Of a stretch of DNA of 64,000 bases, positions 1 through 10,493 are shown in pieces. Source of the stretch: Batillaria attramentaria (Eukaryota; Mollusca; Gastropoda; Batillariidae). The stretch covers positions 1,061,001 through 1,125,000 of the forward strand of contig JACVVK020000198.1 in the NCBI GenBank assembly GCA_018292915.2, given 5' to 3'. The notes below the pieces were generated by a model. The model was not told the DNA's origin. It saw only the letters and a program-made list of their open reading frames with translations, and searched no databases. The position numbers were made by a program, and so were the translations under genes. Every line of letters starts with the position of its first letter. The first letter of the stretch is position 1.

Positions 1-21
1 ATTATTAAAAAGAACACGCCA

Positions 22-178
22 CTGCACACCAGTGGGAGCCGCTATTACGCAAGGGGTGGGCCTTTCCCGCTAGGCCCGAGATCGCTGCAGATTGCATGAT
101 AATGGCTTGAAGTGGTTTATAGTGATCTGGAGATTTTCAAGTAAAAATGCGATTTTTGTATGGGCTAGTAAGAGATCG
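22..178. repeat. Dispersed repeat R1, copy 1
   Basis: This stretch closely matches 33323-33480. Shared landmarks include CACACCAGTRGGAGCC near the start and AATGGCTTGAAGTGG further in. In both places it abuts a minus-strand copy of the S1 SINE (to the right here, to the left in the other copy). No coding potential or terminal repeats are seen, so the family is unclassified. Confidence 0.7.
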
Positions 179-180
179 TG

Positions 181-238
181 GGGTGATATCAAAGACGGGG
201 CAACGAGGAAAAGTCGAACACACGAATATCTGGCCCCG
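181..238 (-). mobile_element. S1 SINE fragment
   Basis: Central part of the S1 SINE, recognised by GATATCAAAGACGGGGCAAC and TCTGGCCCC. The tRNA-like head and the 3' tail are both missing. Confidence 0.65.
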
Positions 239-243
239 CATGT

Positions 244-1137
244 AAAACTCGAGGTTAGGGATTTTAGCCCAGGGTTAGAGTCTAACCTCGAACTAAACTA
301 GCTCTAGGGTTACATTTTCTGTTGGGTTTTTTTGTTTAACCAGGAAGCGGGTGTAACGTAAGGCGGTCTCACAATTTCACTCCGCTTTCACATCACAGAC
401 ATTCAGAAAGGCACGCATGCAAACGTCATCCACTCCCTTTCATACACACAAGCAAATAGTTATTCTTTTGACTGAGACCTTTTATACACGAAAACAATCA
501 GACAATCAAACGAATTAATAGTTTTAAGGCTTAATTACGTCCACAGCTGATAAACAGAAACCTCCAGTTTCACCAGCACATCGGTTATTCTAAGGATATG
601 TGCCTGGATATAAAATGTACTACAACGCGGACAAAACCCACTATACACAATTAGATGTAAAATGAAATAAACAAGATGAACTCAACAAGCTTGGTCGACA
701 CGATGCTGTAGACTGGGTGAAGACTTGTTGATGTTGGGTAGAAAATATATATACACTTGAGCCAGACGATTCCTCTGGGAATTCCGGACGATTCAAATCT
801 TTTCACCTTCTCCTGGAATGAGTGAATGGAAGCACTTCACTTCTTCTGGAAGTGACTTGAACTATGCTGGACCGCAGACACCTTCACACATGATACGCTG
901 AGGATGGTGTACCCCATCAGGCTCAGGGATAGCTCCACCTTGACACGGCGCTCGACTGGATGGCTGCACGTGATCTCAAGGGAGACAAACACACGTCGCT
1001 GGCTTCAAGCTCCACAACGACGGGGCAGACAATAGAAGACAAACATGGTGTCGTGTACGCTGATCAGGCGGACATATTACTATGCGGTCAGCTCACCGGG
1101 TCTCCGGCGTCGTTCCTGTACAATATTAACCCGTAAT
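244..1137. other. No recognisable feature
   Basis: Mixed-composition DNA with no long ORF, RNA gene or repeat that I recognise. Its right end is the target into which the RTE-like LINE inserted. Confidence 0.5.
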
Positions 1138-1152
1138 TACTACCACTATCTC
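1138..1152. repeat. Left target-site duplication of RTE-like LINE
   Basis: The 15-mer TACTACCACTATCTC occurs here and again, perfectly, at 4446-4460. The two copies bracket the LINE exactly and define its ends. Confidence 0.9.
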
Positions 1153-1411
1153 CCTACATGGTCCAACCCTTGTCGTGGGGTAGTGGCTTGTGTACCTCAA
1201 TGACCCAGAGAGCTACGCCAGCGGGAGCACGTGCTCCTGGCAGGGTCACCCAAGCTGGACAGGTCGAAGGGTAGAGGTCAGACGAATGTGGACCACCTCT
1301 CCAAGAGGCTAAACGGGTTTGCGTAGGGTTAACAGCCCTACCTGTAAAAAAAACATAACGTTACAGAAGCATCGACAGCAACAAACCAAAACATTCACCT
1401 GGGCAAGGAAG

Positions 1412-1430
1412 GGTCTCCATCCCGGAGACC
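1412..1430 (+). promoter_or_regulatory. Hairpin directly before the LINE start codon
   Basis: GGTCTCC (1412-1418) and GGAGACC (1424-1430) form a perfect 7-bp stem with a 5-nt loop, ending one base before the ATG at 1432. A role in translation or RNA packaging is only a guess. Confidence 0.4.
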
Positions 1431-1431
1431 T

Positions 1432-4400
1432 ATGACGCATTGCAGTGAAAGCCGAAAGGAAGCTGCAAGGCCGACCCCCCTTCTAACACCCAGGACAATG
1501 ACGAGAGTAGCCACATGGAACATCAGGACAATGTATGAAGTAGGAAGGACCATACAAGTAGCAAGAGAGATGAAGAACTACAAGATAGGAGTACTGGGAC
1601 TGAGTGAGACAAGGTGGCTACAGACAGGACAGCTGAGATTTTCATCGGGAGAGCAATTGCTGTACTCGGGACACACAGAGGATGGAGCCCCCCACACTGA
1701 GGGCGTGGCCCTGATGCTGGCACCGGAGGCACAGCGGGCACTCATCGGCTGGGAACCTGTCAACTCCCGCATCATCACAGCCAAATTCATCACCAAGAAG
1801 AAAGACATCAAGCTAAACATCATCCAGTGCTACGCTCCCACCAATGATGCGGAAGAGGAGAAAAAAGACGACTTCTACCAACAACTACAGACAGTGATAG
1901 ATAGAGGAGGAGCCAAGGACATGACCATACTGATGGGAGACTTCAACGCCAAGATTGGATCAGACAACACAGGCTATGAGAACACCATGGGAACACACGG
2001 ACTGGGACAGATGAACGAAAATGGCGAGCGCTTTGCAGACTTCTGTGCCCTGAACCAGCTAGTGATAGGAGGCAGCATCTTCCCACACAAGCGCATCCAC
2101 AAGGCCACATGGAGATCGCCGGACCATGTCACGGAGAACCAGATTGATCACATCTGCATCAGCCGGAAGTTCAGGAGATCGTGGCGAGATGTGCGCGTGA
2201 TGAGGGGTGCCGATGTATCATCAGACCACCACCTTCTTGCTACAACACTGAGACTTCGGCTTAAGAGACACACCAACGCCAACAACACACGGACCAGGTA
2301 CAACGTTGGCCTACTCAGGAACACAGAGACACAAGCAGCATTCCGGATCAGCCTTTCCAACAGGTTCCAGCCACTGCAAGACCTGATAGAAGACAGTGGA
2401 ATGGATATCGAGACACAGTGGGAACACAGCAAGAAACTCTGGCACGACACATGCGAAGAGGTCCTTGGCAAGAGAAAGACCCAACACAAGGAATGGATCT
2501 CTGCTGATACCATCCAGAAGCTGGAAGTTAGGAAAAAGAAGAAAACTGCACTGAACACGAGCCGAACAAGAAGAGCTAAGGCAAAGGCACAGGAAGAATA
2601 CACAGCAGCTGACAGAGAAGTGAAGAGGAGCACCAGAAAGGACAAGAGGGACTACATCGACAACCTGGCCAATCAAGCAGAGGAAGCAGCCGGACAAGGG
2701 AACCTAAAAGACCTGTACCAGGTGACCAAGAAGCTCGCGGGCAAGTTTCAGCAGACAGACAAACCAGTGAAGGACAAGAACGGGCACCCACTGACAACAA
2801 CTGAGGAACAGCTGAAGCGATGGGCAGAACACTTCAGGGAGCTGTTAAATCGCCCCATCCCTGAAACACCACCAGACATCCCGCCAGCTGAGACAGAACT
2901 ACCCATCAACTGCGACAAGCCCTCTAAGGCGGAGATCAGGAAAGCCATCATGACACTGAGAAATGGGAAAGCTGCAGGGCCAGACGAGATACCAGCAGAA
3001 GCCATCAAAGCAGACACAGAGACAGCCGTCAACATGCTGCACAGCCTATTCAGCAAGATCTGGGAGAAGGAAGAGGTGCCAGCCCAGTGGAAAGAAGGGA
3101 TCGTCATCAAGCTGCCAAAGAAAGGGGATCTCAGGGACTGCAGCAACTACCGAGGGATCATGCTCCTGTCAGTGCCAGGCAAGGTTCTCAACAGAATTCT
3201 ACTGGAGAGGATGAGGGAGGCAGTCGACCCTATGCTCCGAGACCAGCAGGCGGGCTTTCGCAGGAACAGGTCCTGCGCTGACCAGATCGCCAGCCTACGC
3301 ATCATTGTTGAGCAGTCACTGGAGTGGAACTCCCCCCTCTACATCAACTTCATAGACTATGAGAAGGCCTTCGACAGTGTAGACAGAGAGGCGCTGTGGA
3401 AGCTGCTAAGGCACTATGGAGTTCCCGGGAAGATCATCTCCCTGATCCAGTGCACCTACAAAGACATGAGCTGCAGGATTGCCCATGCCGGCCAGTTGTC
3501 AGAAAGCTTCGAGGTGAAGACCGGAGTCCGCCAGGGATGCCTGTTGTCCCCGTTCCTCTTCCTCCTGGTCATCGACTGGATCATGAAGACCACCACAACA
3601 GGCAGGAAAAACGGGATACAGTGGACACTCTGGGCGCAGCTGGATGACCTCGACTTTGCGGACGACCTGGTGCTCCTGTCTCACAGCCACAGCCAGATGC
3701 AGGACAAGACTACATGCCTGGAAGCCACATCAGCCGGAACAGGGCTCAAGATCAACAGGAGGAAAACCGAGCTGATGAAGATCAACACCACTGCCAACAC
3801 ACCAGTCACAGTCGGTGGAGAGCCCATCAGGGAGGTAGAGTCCTTTGTCTACCTGGGGAGTGTGGTTGATGGACAGGGAGGCACAGACCGAGACGTCACA
3901 GCCAGAATCGGCAAGGCAAGAGCAGCAATGGTCATGCTGAAGAATATCTGGGCATCCAAAGTTGTCAGCATAAGAACCAAACTTCGCATCTTCAACTCCA
4001 GCGTGAAGTCAGTTCTGCTTTACGGATGCGAAACATGGAGGACAACGAAGACGATGCAGCAGAAGATCCAGACATTTCTCAACACCTGTCTGAGGCGCAT
4101 CTTCAACATCCGATGGCCAGAGAAGATCCGGAACGAAGAGCTGTGGGAGCGAGCAGGGCAGGAACCAGCGGCCAAGCAGATCCTGCGGAGGAAGTGGGGC
4201 TGGATTGGACACACCCTCAGGAAGCCAGCATCCAGCACCACACGCCAAGCCCTGACATGGAACCCACAGGGGAAAAGGAAGAGAGGCCGGCCTCGCAACA
4301 GCTGGAGGCGGGACACTGAGGCAGAGTTATATAAGCAGGGGACCAACTGGACTGGAGTGGCAAGAATAGCCCAGAACAGAGTGCGATGGCGAAGGGTTGT

Positions 4401-4440
4401 CGATGGCCTATGCTCCACGTGGAGCCAGGGGCCTAAGTAA
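1432..4440 (+). CDS. LINE endonuclease-reverse transcriptase (RTE-like)
   Basis: This 1002-residue polyprotein would nick target DNA and prime reverse transcription of its own RNA. The N-terminus is an APE-like endonuclease: WN at 29-30, SETRW with E59, GDFN with D170 and N172, and SDH at 264-266. A basic, helical linker (about 370-480) leads to the reverse transcriptase. FIDYEKAFD carries catalytic D642, then comes GVRQGCLLSP, then FADD at 742-745. The C-terminus has the basic GKRKRGRPR motif typical of this group. All catalytic residues that I can locate are present, and there is no frameshift or internal stop. A second ATG at 1498 lies just before the endonuclease and could be the real start; the first one adds only 22 residues. 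The stop codon lies inside the terminal TAAG repeat, so the ORF runs to within about 5 bp of the element's end. It may encode an active enzyme. Confidence 0.92.
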   Translation: MTHCSESRKEAARPTPLLTPRTMTRVATWNIRTMYEVGRTIQVAREMKNYKIGVLGLSETRWLQTGQLRFSSGEQLLYSGHTEDGAPHTEGVALMLAPEAQRALIGWEPVNSRIITAKFITKKKDIKLNIIQCYAPTNDAEEEKKDDFYQQLQTVIDRGGAKDMTILMGDFNAKIGSDNTGYENTMGTHGLGQMNENGERFADFCALNQLVIGGSIFPHKRIHKATWRSPDHVTENQIDHICISRKFRRSWRDVRVMRGADVSSDHHLLATTLRLRLKRHTNANNTRTRYNVGLLRNTETQAAFRISLSNRFQPLQDLIEDSGMDIETQWEHSKKLWHDTCEEVLGKRKTQHKEWISADTIQKLEVRKKKKTALNTSRTRRAKAKAQEEYTAADREVKRSTRKDKRDYIDNLANQAEEAAGQGNLKDLYQVTKKLAGKFQQTDKPVKDKNGHPLTTTEEQLKRWAEHFRELLNRPIPETPPDIPPAETELPINCDKPSKAEIRKAIMTLRNGKAAGPDEIPAEAIKADTETAVNMLHSLFSKIWEKEEVPAQWKEGIVIKLPKKGDLRDCSNYRGIMLLSVPGKVLNRILLERMREAVDPMLRDQQAGFRRNRSCADQIASLRIIVEQSLEWNSPLYINFIDYEKAFDSVDREALWKLLRHYGVPGKIISLIQCTYKDMSCRIAHAGQLSESFEVKTGVRQGCLLSPFLFLLVIDWIMKTTTTGRKNGIQWTLWAQLDDLDFADDLVLLSHSHSQMQDKTTCLEATSAGTGLKINRRKTELMKINTTANTPVTVGGEPIREVESFVYLGSVVDGQGGTDRDVTARIGKARAAMVMLKNIWASKVVSIRTKLRIFNSSVKSVLLYGCETWRTTKTMQQKIQTFLNTCLRRIFNIRWPEKIRNEELWERAGQEPAAKQILRRKWGWIGHTLRKPASSTTRQALTWNPQGKRKRGRPRNSWRRDTEAELYKQGTNWTGVARIAQNRVRWRRVVDGLCSTWSQGPK

Positions 4441-4445
4441 GTAAG

Positions 4446-4460
4446 TACTACCACTATCTC
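4446..4460. repeat. Right target-site duplication of RTE-like LINE
   Basis: Perfect 15-bp match to 1138-1152. Confidence 0.9.
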
Positions 4461-5925
4461 GGATAGTATTTCTTCTCCATAAACTAACTTTGATCCTGAA
4501 CAAAGTTCCATTTCAACAACAATAACATCTGACATCGATCTCGAAAGTTCCAGTTATGAATTGATATCAGAATTTATCAACAAATTCACCTTCCAGTTAC
4601 CAAGTACCTATACAATATCAAACAGTTCAAACTTATATCCTCATCATCAACCTCAAACCATATTCTCACAACTGATTCCTCACAAGAATGAAGTTCAAAA
4701 CATCCTACCAAAAATTCTCTCATTTAAATAACCATTTGAGAAGTCCAACATTCAGAACTAAATCAGATATACATCATAATAGCATCAAGTTACCCATAGG
4801 GTTACCAAACAATCCACTTGGTCTTGAAATAGACAAACAATATTCAAAAATCAAACATACCTGTAGCGCTATGGCATACGGAGCACAAAGAAGCCGGGTG
4901 GGGAAAAAAAGAGACCTGTTCCCTCCACCGGTCAATAGTAGGACTGCGCACAATCTTTGTCGCAATTGCTCACTTCGTAAGCTGACAACAACTCAGGTTT
5001 ACTTGTGTTACAACAGTCTCTAGTACAGAGTAAAACTCAAGCAACCGCTATAGCCGTGCATAGGCATTTTCCCGCACGTGAAAACGTCAGGTAGACTGGG
5101 ATAAACTCCAGTACAGTACTACCTGTCTAAAACACTAGTTAACACTACACATGAAAATACACTTTTGAAAACGGCAAACACACAACTAATGAAAACCCCA
5201 TAAATGCGGTTTGTCACAGCGGGTCGATCCGTTCCACCATGGTGCCTAAGCCGTTAGAGAAGGATTTTTTTCTACCTTTCTTCGCTTCCTTTTTTAAAAT
5301 TTAATTTTGTTTCTTTTGTCCTAGTCTGGGTTTGGTCCGTGGGTTGAATTAACCTCGAGTACGGGCCCTAGCCCCAGCCGGGTTACGAACTCACCACTCG
5401 AGCACTGAAAACTGTATAAAGTTTTACCAAGTGTTTGTGATAGCCTCCCTCGCTGTCGATCTAACCGGCGCGAGGAGGTAGTTCTTAGTCGTTTACATAT
5501 TGGACACACACACATATTACCCATTCCCATAAAGGGGGAAGACCCCCCCCCCCTCCCCTTGGTGTGTTCCATGCCACCAACCATATACTGTGGAACCTTT
5601 TTTTGATCTCGTGCACGGATCTCACTGAGATTCGTGCCAAACATTACTGTGTGGTTTCTCTGAAGATGCTGTTCAGGGATGTCCCCCCTGACAGCGTCTT
5701 CAGTTTCCTGAAAGAGACCAATTTGTTTTACAAAAAATAGATATACGTTGATATATATAGAGAGAGATATATAGATATATATAGACTCTCTTTGACCTCT
5801 GAGGCTTAGTTTCTAAAGTCTTGAAGGATATTTCTCATTTAAAACACTTTTAAAATATATTTACATCTTGTTTTAGCGTGGAAATTTTTATGCTTTAAAG
5901 GGCCTGGCAGAAAGGGACTCCCACT
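4461..5925. other. Mostly unique DNA
   Basis: No gene is recognised. A B-box-like patch with GTTACGAACTC near 5380-5400 (minus sense) hints at an old SINE. TA-rich microsatellite lies at about 5745-5785 and a C-run near 5547-5560. Confidence 0.45.
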
Positions 5926-5962
5926 AGCCGCGAATTAGTCTTTGCTGCTTGCGCGGCGTTAA
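5926..5962. repeat. Short dispersed repeat AGCCGCG...CGCGGC, copy 1
   Basis: Matches 45575-45612 with a few differences. The unit begins GCCGCGAATT and closes with GCTTGCGCGGC, so its ends pair. (AACT)n follows at 5966-5994. Class unknown. Confidence 0.5.
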
Positions 5963-6305
5963 GCTTAACTAACTAACTAACTAACTAACTAACTTTCACG
6001 TCCGCAAAACATCAAAGAAATTCGTTCACGGGCGCCTTTTTTGGCGATTTTTCAAAGACAAATTTGAACATTTGCTTGACAGTTCATTCGAGTGAAGCTA
6101 CTGAATACGATGTCAGTGTCTTGTCGTGTCACCATGACTGGCACTGAATTCAGTGCAATGAGAATGAGGTCCACTGAGCCAACCGCGCATTCACCCTCGG
6201 GGGGGGGGGGGGGGGATGCCCTGCAGCTGCGGCAGCAACCTCAGTTGTTACAGGCTGTGATGGTGGCAGGGTGGCTCCCTATTACACAGCGCTATGGGAT
6301 ACTCA

Positions 6306-6557
6306 TTAAAGGTCTGCAATCTCAAGAAAATCCGCAAACATTGTGTTTTTTTCTTCTATCAGGCTGTCTTTGGCTTTTTTATGGGTTTCAGGGGTGCTGG
6401 AAACTCTTATTTTGACAGAGTTGACTGTTCATTTTGCACAGTCGGATAGGTTTTTTTTTTTAACACACCGTTTGTTGAGGGTGGGTGGGTGGGTGTTTTG
6501 GGGGTTTAACGTCCTTTTCCACCACATACGCTTTTAGTTGAGAGTGCAGACCTTTAA
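6306..6557. mobile_element. TTAA-bounded MITE-like element, copy 1
   Basis: TTAA followed by AGGTCTGCAATCTC at the left end is mirrored by GAGTGCAGACCT plus TTAA at the right end. TTAA target duplications and paired ends are the hallmark of piggyBac-type non-autonomous elements. The inner part of the right terminal repeat is interrupted by a truncated S1 SINE (6479-6530). Confidence 0.6.
6479..6530 (-). mobile_element. 5'-truncated S1 SINE
   Basis: Only the 3' end of S1 is present: the GGGTGGGTG tail and GGTTTAACGTCCTTTTCCAC. It is inserted in the right arm of the 6306-6557 element. Confidence 0.75.
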
Positions 6558-6716
6558 CGTTGTTTGCAAATAAAAAATAAAGTGAATGGTGCTCTATTTA
6601 GCTCAGACCTCGGCCAGAACATCCCAAGTCCTGACCTGTATTTGAACATTACTGGCTACCTTCAGCATTAAATCAACTCGTGTTTCATGTACTAGTTATC
6701 AACTCGTTCTTAGTTG

Positions 6717-7502
6717 TTAAAGGTCTGCAATCTCGACAAAAATGTGATTGACCCACACCACCAAAAAAACAAACAAACAAAAAACCACCAAAAAACAAAA
6801 CAACAACAACATAGTGTCGGGGCCCACCGGCCCCCAACACTACAGCACTGTGCACGGTAAGCAGCGTTGTGGGAGGGCGGGGAGTCACCAACCACATCGA
6901 ACACACAGGCGTAAGGACACAAACTGAGCGTGGGGCCATGTTTGGTGTTTATTTGGGACACCCTGTTTGGTGAGTGTACTAGTCTGTAATGATTTTTGTT
7001 GTCATGAACAAGCGTGATTTTCGTGATTTTTGTGTTATGTAGGTCAAGGTGCATGCCTGGCGGTCACAAAAAGAGGCAAGCTGCCAGTGAAACTGGGACT
7101 TTTTGCACAGAGGTCGGACACAAGTAAGGCGAGCGGATTTGTGCGAACTGCCTCTCTGGCCTAAACGGAAAGTAGACGTGCATTACTCCAGTGAGGCCTG
7201 AGCGGAAAGGAGACATTCAATTTTTTAAACCCCTGTCAGGTGCGTGCCTTTGAATGTACGTCTGTTCATGGTAGTAATTGTTTTTAGACTGATATTTCGG
7301 GGTGACTAGGATGCCCGAGGCTAACAGGGAATATGTAGGCATTTTGAGGCCCTGTGTATTTGTGTCCTTCGGCCACAACTTTGATACCTGTGCACAGTTG
7401 ACTGTGCACTGTGCTTCAGTGGAGACGACCTGTGGGCCCCAACATTGGTCTTTATTGGGAGGTCGGGTCAAACGTCTTTTTGTCGGGACTGCAGACCATT
7501 AA
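6717..7502. mobile_element. TTAA-bounded element with about 38-bp terminal inverted repeats, copy 2
   Basis: Left end: TTAA, AGGTCTGCAATCTC, GACAAAAA, then TGACCC. The right end is its reverse complement with few changes and finishes in TTAA at 7499-7502. The interior has no transposase ORF, so it would be non-autonomous. Bases 6905-7375 are homologous, in inverted orientation, to 28345-28935, which shows that the interior is itself a dispersed family. Confidence 0.7.
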
Positions 7503-7702
7503 GGCCACTCGCCCACTCGCCACGTCCGGTATGTATTCTGTACACACCGGTAACCGTGTTATTGTCATCCCTGAACGCCCACTTTTAAATGGCGTGCATG
7601 GGGCGTCGACCTGTGACTATCAGAAGAGCAGTTTTGATGATGTGGGCGGTTTCTCCCCTGACTTGAGAAAACACTGCGCTTAGGAGATAGAGAGAGATAG
7701 AG

Positions 7703-7844
7703 GGGGGGTGGGTGGGAGTTTAACGTCCTTATCCACCACGTATGGGTGATATCAAAGACGGGGCAACGAGAAAAAGGCCAGCACAAATATGTGGCCCTAC
7801 CAGGGAATCGAACTCACGACCCGAGCATTGGGAGTCCAACGCTC

Positions 7845-7848
<4 letters not shown>
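7703..7848 (-). mobile_element. S1 SINE, head interrupted by (GA)n
   Basis: Contains the S1 tail, body and B box (ATCGAACTC in minus sense). The A-box end of the tRNA-like head runs straight into the (GA)n tract at 7848-7886. GA-rich sequence also precedes the tail (7684-7702). Confidence 0.85.

Positions 7849-7886
<38 letters not shown>
7848..7886. repeat. (GA)n microsatellite
   Basis: Near-perfect GA dinucleotide run of about 39 bp at the head end of an S1 SINE. Confidence 0.95.
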
Positions 7887-7889
<3 letters not shown>

Positions 7890-8060
7890 CGGGAATGGGG
7901 GGAGGGGGGTGAAAAGCGACTCTATTTCTGGTCATTGTCTTCTAGATAGAATAGAAAATCGATCAAAAACTAGAAAATGGTTACGTTTAAATAGACATGT
8001 ATAATGCAATTCGTTTCTTTCTTTCTTCTTTCTCGATTCACTGAGGCAGAAAGACAGGCA

Positions 8061-8196
8061 GGGGGGCCGGGATGCTCGGGCCGAGAGTTCGAATCCTTGC
8101 TGAGGCCAAATATTTGTGCTGGCCTTTTTCTCGTTGCCCCGTCTTTGATATCACCCTTACATCCTAAAACAAAGGACGTTACACTCCCAACCCCCT
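8061..8196 (+). mobile_element. S1 SINE, shortened head
   Basis: Has the B box (GTTCGAATCC), the CAAATATTTGTGCTGGC body, GCCCCGTCTTTGATATCACC and the GGACGTTA tail. The A-box region is deleted or diverged. It ends in a C-rich tail and (CA)n. Confidence 0.8.
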
Positions 8197-8229
8197 CCCC
8201 CCCCCCCCACACACACACACACTCCCCAG

Positions 8230-8870
8230 TAAGACGGGCATCTCTTTTGAAATATTTCGAGACCTTTACTTTACTCCTTAAAAGGACTGAGAAATGGCGG
8301 GCAGGCAATCCTCACGTGACATTTTCGCTATCACATGAAAACAGCCAGTAGGAGGCAGAGAAATGAAATATATTACAGAGCGACGGAAACCGACTTAATG
8401 TATATCCTGTTGGTCTCCTTAGCTAAACAGATAAAACGAACTATCTTAAAGCTTAATGTCTTAAAGGTATTACAGCAGTGACATTCAGAAAATGGTCTGC
8501 TGAGGATTTTTCTGTGTGTGGGTATGGTGGTTGGTTTCTGTTTTCAAACAAAGAAGATATCCTCCCACACTGCGCTGCTAAGAGCAGACACTTTTGTTGT
8601 TAGCAAACTCTTCTTTCAAATAGCACAGTCCATATAATTATTTTTGTAATGAGTGCGAATGATCAGAAAACTAATCTGTCTGAAAGGTTGCGACATTTCA
8701 CAAACGTAATTATGCAGACGTCTTCACGTGTGATTTTGAATGTCCCACCAAAAAGGCTCGTGTTGAACTATATTTAAATATCACAAACAGCAGTAGTGCA
8801 ACAATACCAACTACTTGCGGATGAATCTTTGGGCGATGAACGGAGGTTGGTAATTTGAGTGCGTGCGTGA
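8230..8870. other. No recognisable feature
   Basis: AT-rich DNA without a supported ORF or repeat, leading up to the compound microsatellite at 8870. Confidence 0.45.
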
Positions 8871-8969
8871 GTGTGCGTGCGTGTGCGTGTGCGTGTGCGT
8901 GTGCGTGTGTGTGTGTGTGTGTCTCTCTCTCTCTCTCTCTCCCTCCCTCTCCCCCCTCCTCTCTCTCTC

Positions 8970-9018
<49 letters not shown>

Positions 9019-9024
9019 GAGTGT

Positions 9025-9064
<40 letters not shown>
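8870..9064. repeat. Compound (GTGC)/(GT)/(CT) microsatellite
   Basis: Alternating blocks GT, CT, GT, CT. The last (CT)n block (about 9027-9064) directly abuts the 5'-truncated end of a LINE 3' fragment. Confidence 0.95.
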
Positions 9065-9067
<3 letters not shown>

Positions 9068-9390
9068 GCTCATGTTAAACACGCATGCTCTGTAGCAAAT
9101 TTCAAACAGCTTTTCTTCACCTATCTTATGTCACACGATGTTTAATCTTCCCACAGTTGATTCTCGCCCATTCCTACATGTATTCTTACTTGTAATTGGT
9201 ATGTTCATCACGATTTTGAAATGTTCCTGTCTTAGTAGAGTATAGTTCCATTTCCTATGGTTTTTCATACATGTATTCCTTCTTGTAATTGGTTTGTTCA
9301 TCACGCTTTTTAAAATTACTGTTCCTGTCTTAGTAGAGTGTAGTTTCATTTCCTATGGTTTTATTGCTATTTTGCTTTTCCCTGTTGCAC

Positions 9391-9462
<72 letters not shown>

Positions 9463-9558
9463 GATTTTTCTGTTTAGATAGATATTACTAGAAATAGCAA
9501 CGGCAGGTATGAAAATTGACTGTTTCACGTTAACTACCTCTACCGTTGGAAAAAAAAG
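9065..9558 (+). mobile_element. LINE 3'-end fragment with hairpin module (H1)
   Basis: 5'-truncated LINE 3' UTR homologous to 30889-31225. It ends in the H module: AGCAACGGCAGG, a loop, CTACCGTTGG, then an A-rich stretch where the better copies have AATAAAG, and a (TTC)n tail. Inside are two tandem units of about 93 bp (9176-9268 and 9269-9362) and an internal (GT)n (9395-9459). The homologous copy has (GT)n at the same place. The truncated 5' end abuts (CT)n. Confidence 0.7.
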
Positions 9559-9559
9559 T

Positions 9560-9690
9560 TTTCTTCTTCTTCTTCTCTCCCCCCCCCCCCCCCCCCCGTG
9601 TGTGTGTGTGTGTGTGTGTGTGCGTGTGCGTGTGCGTGTGCGTGTGCGTGTGCGTGCGTGCGTGCGTGCGCGCGCGCGTGCGCGCATGCG
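9560..9690. repeat. (TTC)/(C)/(GT)/(GTGC) microsatellite cluster
   Basis: A TTC tail, a run of C, then GT and GTGC repeats, ending in a short CG-rich stretch. Confidence 0.9.
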
Positions 9691-9699
9691 TGTCTGTAT

Positions 9700-10276
9700 G
9701 TGTGTTGAGAGGATTGACGACAGCTAATTTGAGAAACATGCATCTGGTGATCGCGTCAGCTATAATAATGAACACGTACATCAAAGTATTATATTACGGC
9801 CGTGTCAGCTCAGTGTCTCAGTAATGGTCATCTTGAGCCGGTATGTCCACAGCTATGAATAATACTCCTTGATTTACGCCGCCCCAGCTCAAAATGAATC
9901 ACTGATAAAGGCTTTAATAACCGCCCACTTTGTCTACTTCCAAAGATTTACGGCGTACGGCCAACGAGGGAGGAAGCTTGGTTTTGTCCGCATTTTACGT
10001 GATAAAAGGAAATTGTTGGCAAATTTATACGTATGAATACTATATCGTAATGTACGCACTGCGAACAATTAATTGTCCCTTCTGGAAATTTTGACTGCTT
10101 CCCCCCCGGGAGGGAAGCGCGTCGCCGCGGTGCAGCGCCACCCAATACCTATCCCATTTTCCAATTTTGCCAGAGGGGGAAAGCCGGATAACCCGGAAGA
10201 AACCCCCGACGAGCAGCCCGGTAGCCAGGCAAAACCGGTATCACATATCACAAGACCGCCGCTAGAGTTACGGATA
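9700..10276. other. Largely unique, with a short dispersed repeat
   Basis: No gene is supported. Around 10147-10225 the words AAGCCGG..ACCCGGA and ACCCCCGACGA match 51855-51890, a compact family whose words I associate with invertebrate SINE/LINE tails. Confidence 0.45.
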
Positions 10277-10277
10277 C

Positions 10278-10330
<53 letters not shown>

Positions 10331-10348
10331 GTGCGTGCGTGCGCGCGC

Positions 10349-10433
<85 letters not shown>

Positions 10434-10493
10434 TGTCTGTCTGTGTGAATGTGTGCGTGTGCGTGTGCGTGTGCACTCCCTCTCTCTCTCTCT
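10277..10493. repeat. Compound (CT)/(CG)/(GT)/(CT) microsatellite
   Basis: (CT)n, a CGTG and CG block, a long (GT)n, then (TC)n at about 10479-10493. The last block is the upstream flank of the LINE fragment at 10494. Confidence 0.95.

Larger units (their letters stand above)
1153..4445 (+). mobile_element. Full-length RTE-like non-LTR retrotransposon
   Basis: The element is about 3.3 kb: a 5' leader of about 280 bp, one long EN-RT ORF and almost no 3' UTR. It ends in a short TAAG-type repeat tail. A perfect 15-bp duplication (1138-1152 and 4446-4460) marks insertion by target-primed reverse transcription. The size, the single EN-RT ORF, the very short 3' UTR and the repeat tail fit the RTE group; clade placement is by recognition only. 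The leader contains the self-complementary 14-mer GGAGCACGTGCTCC (1224-1237). Intact TSDs and an unbroken ORF indicate a recent insertion. A truncated relative lies at 24317-24629. Confidence 0.88.

Noticed and set aside
1153..1420. HDV-like self-cleaving ribozyme at the 5' end of the RTE-like LINE
   Set aside because: Such ribozymes are known at the 5' ends of some RTE elements, but I could not fold the nested double pseudoknot here by eye. A structural search of bases 1153-1260 would decide.
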